From: Acrocarpospora catenulata
Lineage (GTDB): Bacteria; Actinomycetota; Actinomycetes; Streptosporangiales; Streptosporangiaceae
Direction of reading: 5' to 3'
Assembly: GCF_018476525.1 (NCBI RefSeq)
Contig: NZ_JAHCST010000012.1
Location: 124,001 to 188,000 of the forward strand
Length of the DNA stretch: 64,000 nt
The position numbers and the translations under genes are program-made. Of this stretch, positions 52,194 to 60,200 are shown one piece after another; within the stretch, counting starts at the first letter, position 1; the number at the start of each line of letters is the position of its first letter. The notes below the pieces were generated by a model. That model saw only the letters and a program-made list of their open reading frames with translations. It was not told the DNA's origin and did no database searches.

Positions 52194-53269
52194 TGGGAAC
52201 CGTGGCAGCGCACGGGCTGCGCAAGTCCTTCGGTAAAGTCCAGGCCCTGGACGGGGTGACGCTGGACGTGCCGGACGGCTCGTTCTTCGTCGTGCTCGGA
52301 CCCTCCGGGGCAGGCAAGACGACGACCCTGCGAGCGATCGCCGGCCTTGAGAAACTTGACGCCGGGTCGGTGCATCTGGACGGGAGGGACGCGACCGGTG
52401 ACACTCCGGCCGCACGCGACCTGGCCATGGTCTTCCAGAGCTACGCCCTCTACCCGCGACACACGGCGTACGAGAACATCGCTTCGCCGCTGCGGGCCCG
52501 CCGCTGTTCTTCGAGTGAGATCGCCGCCGCCGTCGAGCGGATGTCGAACCTGCTGCACATCGAACGACTGCTGCAGCGTCGTCCGGCGCAGTTGTCGGGC
52601 GGTGAGATGCAGCGTGTCGCCCTGGCCCGCGCGCTGGTCCGTAGCCCGCGCGCGTTTCTCATGGACGAGCCGCTGACGAACCTCGACCTCAAGCTCCGCG
52701 TCGAGATGCGCACCGAGCTCACCCGCATCCACCGGAGCCTCGGAGCAACCTTCGTCTACGTGACCAACGACCAGGTCGAGGCCCTGTCCATGGCCGACCA
52801 GGTCGCGGTCCTCAAGGAGGGGAAGGTGCAACAGGTCGGAACGCCGGCCGAGGTGTACGAGCGTCCGGCCAACCAGTGGGTCGCCGGCTTCGTCGGGAGC
52901 CCGCCGATCAGCCTGCTCGCCTGCCACGCCGAGGGAGATCGTCTGGTCGGGGCGGAAGGCTGGACGCTGCCGCGGCCCCGCTGGACCACGGCTGAGGACG
53001 GTCGTCCGCTGCTGCTGGGCCTGCGCGCAGAGGACCTGTCCGTCGAGCAGCGTGGGAACGCGTCGTTGTCGGGCGAGCTCTACGGCCTTGAGCCGCTCGG
53101 TGACCGAACGGTGGTCGACGTGCGAGTGGGGGCGGAGATCCTCAAGGTCAAGGCACGACCCACCGTCACCGGTACGCCGGGCGAGCGGCTGCATGTCACG
53201 GTCGACCTGGACCGTGCGCACCTGTTCGATGCGGGCACCGGGCTGGCGCTGTCCGAGGCCGGGAGGTAA
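52193..53269 (+). CDS. ABC transporter ATPase 2 (UgpC/MalK-like)
   Basis: The 358-residue ATPase has Walker A GPSGAGKTT, Q-loop MVFQSYALYPR, signature LSGGEMQRVALARAL, Walker B AFLMDEPLTNLDLK and a C-terminal OB domain. In the H-loop the usual THDQ is TNDQ (VYVTNDQVEALS), so the catalytic switch histidine is replaced by Asn. That would make its ATP site degenerate and fits a heterodimer in which ATPase 1 does the hydrolysis. It is the last gene of the coupled transport set. Confidence 0.9.
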   Translation: MGTVAAHGLRKSFGKVQALDGVTLDVPDGSFFVVLGPSGAGKTTTLRAIAGLEKLDAGSVHLDGRDATGDTPAARDLAMVFQSYALYPRHTAYENIASPLRARRCSSSEIAAAVERMSNLLHIERLLQRRPAQLSGGEMQRVALARALVRSPRAFLMDEPLTNLDLKLRVEMRTELTRIHRSLGATFVYVTNDQVEALSMADQVAVLKEGKVQQVGTPAEVYERPANQWVAGFVGSPPISLLACHAEGDRLVGAEGWTLPRPRWTTAEDGRPLLLGLRAEDLSVEQRGNASLSGELYGLEPLGDRTVVDVRVGAEILKVKARPTVTGTPGERLHVTVDLDRAHLFDAGTGLALSEAGR

Positions 53270-53508
53270 CCGCGCAGGGCGGCGACGGCAACATGCGCCC
53301 GCACGTGGCAATCGAGCCTCGGCGGACCGTCACCGGTGAGCACGGCCTGACGACGCTGAAGCAGCCATGGCCCGAAAAGGCGATCGGCGGCGCGGGGCGC
53401 CGCCCTGCAGCCAGGGCCAAGGCCACCTTCGACCCGTTCGTCAACGCGCGTGGCGCGATCGCTGAGGTCACGCCGGACATCACCAAGAACATCACAGGAG
53501 GCGACGCA

Positions 53509-54969
53509 ATGAGTGACCCGATGAACGTCCTGGCCCCCGAGCACCGGCGGCTCCGGATCGGCGACGCCTGGCGCGACGCCGCCGGCGGAGCCACCTTTGT
53601 CGTCGAGGACCCGGCCACCGGCAAGACCATCGCCGAGGTGGCGGACGCCGACGTCGTTGACGGGCTCGCCGCTCTGGACGCGGCGAGCAAGGCAATGGCG
53701 GAGTGGGCGGCGACCCCGCCGCGGAAACGGTCAGAGTTGTTGACCGCGACGTACCGGGCACTGACCGAGCGATCCGAGGAGGTCGCCCGGCTGATAACGC
53801 TCGAGATGGGCAAGCCGCTCGCCGAGGCTCGGGGAGAGGTGGCCTACGGCGCCGAGTTCTTCCGTTGGTTCGCCGAGGAGGCGGTGCGCGTCGAGGGACG
53901 CTACAACACCGCTCCCGCTGGTGGATATCGCATCCTCACCGTGCCGAAGCCGGTCGGACCGTGCGTCTTCGTAACGCCCTGGAACTTTCCGTTGGCCATG
54001 GGTGCCCGCAAGATCGCTCCTGCGCTGGCGGCGGGCTGCACGACGATCACCAAGCCAGCAGCCCAGACGCCACTCACCATGCTGTTCCTGGCCCGCATCA
54101 TGGAGGAGGTCGGCGTTCCCCCGGGCGTCGTCAACGTCGTGACAACCAAGCGTGCCGGCAAGGTGGTCTCAGCACTACTAGCCGACCGCCGGACCCGCAA
54201 GCTTTCGTTCACCGGGTCGACCGAGGTCGGGCGCGTGCTGCTACGACAGGCGGCCGACAACGTGCTGCGCACCTCCATGGAACTGGGCGGCAACGCGGCC
54301 TTGATCGTGTGTGCCGACGCGGACCTGGACGTCGCGCTCGACGGTGCCATGGTGGCCAAGATGCGCAACATCGGGGAGTCCTGCATCGCGGCCAACCGAA
54401 TCTACGTCGAGGAGCCGGTACGCGAGGAGTTCACGGCGCGCTTCGCCGAGCGGATGGGCGCGCTCTCGGTGGGCCATGGTCTCGACGACGGCGTGGACGT
54501 CGGGGCGTTGATCGACGACGCCTCGGTCACCAAGATCGACGAACTCGTCGCCGACGCGGTCAATCGCGGCGCCCGTGTCCTGGTGGGCGGCAAGCGTCCG
54601 GATGGGCCGGGCCACTTCTACCCGCCTACGGTCCTCGTCGACGTGCCCGAAGACGCGCGGATGCTGGAGGCGGAAATCTTCGGCCCGGTGGCGCCGATCA
54701 TCTCCTTCACGTCCGACGACGAGGTAATGGCGAAGGCCAACGACACCGAGCACGGCCTGGTCGGATACGTCTTCACCCGTGACCTCCAGCGGGCGCTCCG
54801 GTTCACCGAGGGGCTGGAGACGGGGATGGTCGGCATCAACCGTGGTCTGATCTCGGACCCGTCAGCTCCGTTCGGAGGCGTGAAGCAGTCCGGGATCGGC
54901 AAAGAGGGGTCGCACGAGGGCATCCTCGAGTACCTCGACGTCACCTACGCGGCAATCGACCTACCGTGA
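53509..54969 (+). CDS. NAD(P)-dependent aldehyde dehydrogenase (succinate-semialdehyde DH-like)
   Basis: The 486-residue enzyme has VTPWNFPLAMGARKIAPALAAG, FTGSTEVGRVLL, the general base ELGGNAALIV and the nucleophile Cys in NIGESCIAANRIYVEE. These fit the GabD/SSADH branch of aldehyde dehydrogenases, though substrate range in this branch is wide. The ATG at 53509 was chosen since AGGAGG lies seven bases upstream; the extra in-frame codons before it have no homologous character. With the alcohol dehydrogenase downstream it would take an alcohol to a carboxylate. Confidence 0.88.
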   Translation: MSDPMNVLAPEHRRLRIGDAWRDAAGGATFVVEDPATGKTIAEVADADVVDGLAALDAASKAMAEWAATPPRKRSELLTATYRALTERSEEVARLITLEMGKPLAEARGEVAYGAEFFRWFAEEAVRVEGRYNTAPAGGYRILTVPKPVGPCVFVTPWNFPLAMGARKIAPALAAGCTTITKPAAQTPLTMLFLARIMEEVGVPPGVVNVVTTKRAGKVVSALLADRRTRKLSFTGSTEVGRVLLRQAADNVLRTSMELGGNAALIVCADADLDVALDGAMVAKMRNIGESCIAANRIYVEEPVREEFTARFAERMGALSVGHGLDDGVDVGALIDDASVTKIDELVADAVNRGARVLVGGKRPDGPGHFYPPTVLVDVPEDARMLEAEIFGPVAPIISFTSDDEVMAKANDTEHGLVGYVFTRDLQRALRFTEGLETGMVGINRGLISDPSAPFGGVKQSGIGKEGSHEGILEYLDVTYAAIDLP

Positions 54970-55093
54970 CCGGCCCACTGCTCCGGGTGCCCGCCGAACA
55001 TCACCGCGCCCTGTGCACACATGACCTGACCGGCCTCCACACGTGGGGCGGGACCCGGGCCATTCACCGCCGACGTTCCAGAGAGGCACTGAC

Positions 55094-56329
55094 ATGCTTG
55101 AGACCGTCCGCGGACCACGCCAGCTGATAGTGGGCGAAGGGGTCGCGCAGAACATCCCACGAGTGGTGGCCGAGTGTGGCTCGCGAGTCCTCATCGTGAC
55201 CGACCGGGTTCTTCTGGGGCAGCCGGGCGTGGCCGAGATCGTGGCCGCCGTGCGGGAGAAGGTCGACGTCGTCGGGGTGTTCGCCGACGCGACTCCGGAC
55301 GTGCCACTCGCCGATGTCGCCCTGGCCGTCTCGGTCGCCGCAGAGATGGACGCCGACGTAATCCTCGCCATCGGGGGTGGAACGGTGATCGACCTCGCCA
55401 AAATCGTCGGCGTCATCCGGCGCCACGGTGGGACGCCGCGCGACTTCTACGGCGAGTCGAAGGTGCCGGGGCCGACGCTTCCTCTCGTCGCGGTCCCGAC
55501 GACGTCAGGCACCGGCTCCGAGCTCACGCCCGTCTCGGTGTTGACCGACCCGGACCGCGAGCTGAAGGTGGGGGTCTCCAGCGTCCACATCGTGCCCGAC
55601 TTCGCCATCGTCGACCCCGAGCTCACCTACACCTGCCCTGCGACCGTCACTGCCCACTCCGGCATCGACGCATTTTGTCACGCGGTGGAGAGCTACACCG
55701 CGCGACCCCGGGCCCACGGACCGCGCGACCCGGTGGAGCAGGTCTTCCTCGGCCGCAACCCGATCACCGATCACTACGCGCTCCTGGCCGCGAAGCGGAT
55801 CGCCCGCAGCCTGCCCCGTGTCGTCAAGGACGGAGGCGACAAGGACGCGCGCGCGGACATGTCCTATGGGTCCATGCTGGCCGGGCTCGCATTTTCCCAC
55901 GCAGGCAACGCGGCTCCGCACGCCCTCCAGTACCCCATCGGCGCAGCAACCCACACACCGCACGGCCTGGGCGTCGGGCTGCTGCTGCCCTACGCGCTGG
56001 ACGCGGCCAGGGATGCCATCGGCGACCGGTTGACCATCCTCGCCGGGGTGTGCGGGCTCGACGTGACCGACGCCTCGGATGCCGAGGCCGCAGATACGTT
56101 CCTCACCTGGCTCGACGGGCTCCTTGCCGACATCGGCATCCCTACCACCTTGGCGGACATCGGCGTGGCACGCGCCGACCTCCCGCGCTTCGCGGAGATG
56201 GCCAGTGGCGTCACCCGCTTGATCCAGAACCATCCAGGCCCGACCGACACCGCCAGCCTGACCGCGATCCTCGAAGCGGCCTGGATCGGGGACCGGACCC
56301 GACACGTCCTGACTCCGGAGCAGAGATAG
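55094..56329 (+). CDS. Iron-containing (group III) alcohol dehydrogenase
   Basis: The 411-residue enzyme has the nucleotide motif AIGGGTVIDLAKIVGVI, VPTTSGTGSELTPVSVL and the metal-binding HSGIDAFCHAVESY and HAGNAAPHALQYPIGAATHTPHGLG. An insert around TARPRAHGPRDPVEQVFLGRNP is longer than in most relatives. Family members oxidise short alcohols, diols or hydroxy acids. AGAGG precedes the ATG. It lies 124 bp after the aldehyde dehydrogenase and ends the operon. Confidence 0.9.
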   Translation: MLETVRGPRQLIVGEGVAQNIPRVVAECGSRVLIVTDRVLLGQPGVAEIVAAVREKVDVVGVFADATPDVPLADVALAVSVAAEMDADVILAIGGGTVIDLAKIVGVIRRHGGTPRDFYGESKVPGPTLPLVAVPTTSGTGSELTPVSVLTDPDRELKVGVSSVHIVPDFAIVDPELTYTCPATVTAHSGIDAFCHAVESYTARPRAHGPRDPVEQVFLGRNPITDHYALLAAKRIARSLPRVVKDGGDKDARADMSYGSMLAGLAFSHAGNAAPHALQYPIGAATHTPHGLGVGLLLPYALDAARDAIGDRLTILAGVCGLDVTDASDAEAADTFLTWLDGLLADIGIPTTLADIGVARADLPRFAEMASGVTRLIQNHPGPTDTASLTAILEAAWIGDRTRHVLTPEQR

Positions 56330-56899
56330 TCCGGCCAGCTCCGCGTCGATCCGGGTGAGGTCCGGGGATCGCGCGGGCGGGAGCCGGTCAAGCAGTCAGT
56401 CGTCGGCCCGCCACACCCGGCCGGCGGGGATGGTGTCGGGGAGGGCGGTACCGAGGCTGCTGGTGGGGGAGAGGTGCGTATTTCCGCTAGGTGTCTGACC
56501 TGCTAGGTGTCCAGCAGTGGCCCTCTGCCTGTGAAGGCGGTCACTGCAGCTTTACAACCCCCAGATGACGATGGGCTTGGCCGCATTCCGGATCCATGCT
56601 GATCGCCTCGATACAGGCTCAGGAGGTCTCGAACCGAGTGCGAGCCCGACAGGACCGGGGGAGAGCCTTACGGCCGAGGAGTCCTCTCTTCATGCCCGCC
56701 GAAGATCGGCGAATGGGCCAAATCCGACGAAGTCGATCGGAACAGCAAGCTTCACGAATCCGGGCTGTTCTAGGTCACGTGGGTGCCGCCGTTCCCCAAA
56801 CTCCGCCGTGGCCCACCCTAACGCGCAAGGACGATCACACAGCGCGATCATCAGAACTCGAAATGCACGAGACGCGAATGCTTACGATTAAACAACCTC
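56330..56899. other. 570 bp without a supported gene
   Basis: Base composition drops toward the right. A GCTAGGTGTC direct repeat occurs near 56487-56512. On the minus strand near 56330-56470 a frame with biased codons reads ALPDTIPAGRVWRADD before a stop, possibly the tail of a dead gene. I see nothing else to name. The stretch follows the immunity-gene candidate, where remnants of earlier toxin tips often collect. Confidence 0.4.
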
Positions 56900-57208
56900 T
56901 CAGAGTGGAAAGTCGTTTCGCCAAGGGACATCGAGATCATCAGGGTCAACCCCTGACATTCTCACCACTTCGTCCACTTCGGAGATATCTGCGACAGTGC
57001 CCACATGGATTCTCTCGATATCTTCCTCAAAGAAGCACACGTCGTTATCTACGAAGTGCTTCGGAATCTCGAGCGTGGATATCTTGAAGGTACCGTCACG
57101 CAATGGCGCGACCCACACCCATGAGTATCGATCTATAGAGCTTGCCCCACGGCGCGCCGAGACAACGGCTTTGGTCATGACCAGGCGATTCTCGATCTCG
57201 ATCCGCAT
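56900..57208 (-). CDS. Putative immunity protein for the RHS toxin
   Basis: The 102-residue acidic protein starts 3 nt after the RHS stop, the standard place for a polymorphic-toxin immunity gene. It reads like a small alpha/beta protein (SWVWVAPLRDGTFKISTLEIPKHF, CFFEEDIERIHVGTVADISEVDEVVRMSGVDPDDLDVPW), with no signal peptide or membrane helix, so it would act in the cytoplasm. Base composition is lower in GC than the average here, as is typical of exchanged toxin-immunity cassettes. No family recognised; the assignment rests on position, size and acidity. Confidence 0.65.
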   Translation of the reverse strand: MRIEIENRLVMTKAVVSARRGASSIDRYSWVWVAPLRDGTFKISTLEIPKHFVDNDVCFFEEDIERIHVGTVADISEVDEVVRMSGVDPDDLDVPWRNDFPL

Positions 57209-57211
57209 GGC

Positions 57212-60200
57212 TTAACCTCCCCAAAAGATGCGGATGATAGATCCACCCCACTGGGAGTCTTCGAATGTGTGGATCTGAAGGTGAGGGAAATTACCGTCTG
57301 CGTTGTTGATCCCATGTCCAAGAACTCTACCATCTGCACCAAGCTGATCATCCCAGTGATATGTTCCGGCCTTGGATCCGAAATATTGCCTAGTACCCTT
57401 CCCGTCGAAACCGGTGGCGTTTCTATAGCCAGCTCCCTGGAATTTGCCAAGGAGCAGCTCCTCTGCCTGCCTCCGAGACTGGACATGGATGCTGAGCGCG
57501 CCATCATCGATGGACTGGGCTGCCTTGGAAACCGCTCCGCTGGACCAGGGAATGCTCTTGGCGCCGACACCGGCGGCACCGCCGACCCTGAGCCCTCGTA
57601 CCAGAGGCAGGATGCTGGCTACTTCAAGAATTGCATTATCAATTGGCCCGCCAAGGATACCATCAGGGACCGCGGTTCCCTCGTCACCGGTGCCGGCGGC
57701 TATCCGCGCGTCCCTGATCGCCTTCTCTCGCCGCTGATTCGCAAGTCGGCTTTCGTTTTCGAGTCGTTCCTGCTTTTTCCTCCAGGCCGCCGCCTGTGCT
57801 CTGGCGAGGGCTCTTTCGGCGGCCACCCGTGCCCAGTAAGCCCGGATCCGAGCCCGCTCGGCGGCTGCCGCCGCCCTCTTCCTCCGTTGTTCCTCCTCCC
57901 ATTTCTTGCCATTTCCTTGATGGGTCTCCCCCAGTGTTGCGTTGGCCGCAGCGTTTCCCGCGTCGATGCGTAGCCCGGACGGGTCGGACAGGCCGATCGG
58001 GTTGTTTCCCGCATATCCGTAGGGGTTGGCCCATTGGGGTCTGCGTAGGTCTAGCAGGGGGTCAGTAGAGATGAATTTGGCGATGCCGGGGTCGTAGTAG
58101 CGGGCCGACAGGTAGGTCAGGTCAGTGGAATCGTCTTCGATCTTGCCGAGGAAGCCCCGGTCGGCGAAGGGCAGGTCGTCTGTGCCGCGGCGGTGGCCGA
58201 AGGGCAGGTAGCGTTCGCGGCTGATCTGGCCGTTGACATCGTCGATGGCCATTTGGGCGGTGCCGTGCAGACCACTGGTCAGCCATTTGATGCCGCCGGT
58301 CTGGCCATCACTAGTGGTGCGCATGGCGACCGTGGCACCGTCCGGGCTGGTGTAGTAGCGGCTGGCGGTGATCTGCCCACCAGCCACCTGAATTTCCATC
58401 GAGCCGAGGTAGAGGGTAGCAGTCCCGTCAGGTTCGCGGCGGATCAGGCGCTCGCCGTCGGCGTCGTAGACCATCGTGGTGTCAGCATCGTCGATGCTGG
58501 CCTTCTCCAGCTGGCCCAGCTCGTTCCAGGTGAAGGTGCCTTCCTTGCCCTCGACGGTGCGGGTGGCCAGCTGTCCGGCGTTGTCGTAGGTGTAGGTGTC
58601 GACGCCGTCCGGGGTTGTCGGGGTCGGTGACGGGGTCGGTGAGGGTGAAGGGCTTGGTGACGGGGAGGGACTGGGGGAGGGGGACGCGCCGCTGGTGATG
58701 GGGGTGTTCATGTCGGTGCTGATCTGTGCAGCGGTCAGCGCATAGTTGTAGACGCGGACCTCGTCGATCAGGCCGTCGAAGTATTCCCCCCAGATGCCAC
58801 TGCCGCCGATGCGCAGCGCCCCGGAGCCGGTGGCGATGGAAAGGTCGGCGGCTTCGGCGTGCTCCAGGACGCCGTTGACGTAGACGTTCAGGCTCTGGCC
58901 GTCGTAGGTGGCGGCCAGGTGACTCCACTGGCCCACCGGCAGAGTGGAGGTTGCGGACGAACCGGCGAAACCACCCTCCGGGTCGACGATCCAGGCGCTG
59001 GGAGGATCACCGAAGGTGCTGGTGAACATCCCGTAGCTGAGGTTGTCGCCGTTCTCTTTCTGCATGAGGGTGCGGTAGCCGGCGTTGTCATCGGGTTTAA
59101 CCCAGGCCTCGATGGTCATACCCGTGGTCAGGTCCAGCGAAGCGGCATCGGCCACGGTGACCCAGCTGGAACTGCCGTTGAAGTCCAGCGCCTGCCCGTA
59201 CTTGCCGGGCACCCAGGTGGTGTTGCTCGCGGTGCCGTGGTTGGCCAGGCCGGAACTGTCGGCGATGCCGGTGCCGGTGCCTTCGTCCATACCGTAGGCG
59301 GCGACCAGCTCCGGGGAGACCTGCAACATGAGCGGGGCCGATTGCGCACCCGCCGGTAACGCGCCTTCGGACGGGGCCAGCTCTGCAGACCGGCCGGTGG
59401 TCTCGCCGCTATCTTGGGCGGGTTTGGCATTCTGTCTGGCCAGGTGATGCGGACCGAGGGGAACGGTTCGCTGGGCCGCGGACTCGGTTGGCGGGGTGGT
59501 ACGGGTGATGGAGGTGACCGCGTTCGGCCGCACCGCAGAGACACCGGCGACGGGATAAGCGTAGGTGGCGGTCTGATCGCCGTTGGTCAGCGTGGTGAGG
59601 TTGCCGACACCGTCGTAGGCGAAGGTCTGGTTGTAGGGGTCGATGCCCAGACCGTCCGGGCCAGCAGTGCAGGAGGCTGCGGTAGTGGTGAAGGCGGCCG
59701 ACAGGCGGTGCAGGCCATCATAGGTGAAGCATTCGGACTGGCCGGGACTGCCGGTGACGGCCGAGGCCGCGTCCAGAATACGGGTGATCTCCCCGGAGAC
59801 GTCGTAGGTATAGCGGTCATCGGCGACCGTGATTGGGCTGGCGGTGTCCGCGCCGGTTTGGGTGGCGACACGGTTGAGCCAGCCGGTCCCGTTGTCCCAC
59901 TCCAAAGTGCGCCGGATCTTGCCTCCCGTTCCGTAGCTGCGCTGGGAGAGGAGACGGGTGGAGGTGTAAGAGGTTGCATCGACATAGGTGCCCAGTGGGG
60001 AGGCCAGCCGGTCGGGTAATCCGAGCGGGGTGTAGCTGGAGGTGATCGTCTCAGCGGGCAGGCCGCCCGCGGCGGGCATGCTGTAGTCGACGAGTTGGCC
60101 GGCGGTGTTGTAGGCGTTGGTGAAGGTATAGGACCCGGCAAGCAGTCCTTCGCTAGAGGGAATGGTTATGGTTGAGCCTGTCGGACGGCCCATCACGTCA

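Noticed and set aside
58620-58690. Short tandem repeats considered as a CRISPR-like array
   Set aside because: They are in-frame Ser-Pro/Thr-Pro codons of the RHS linker without spacers.
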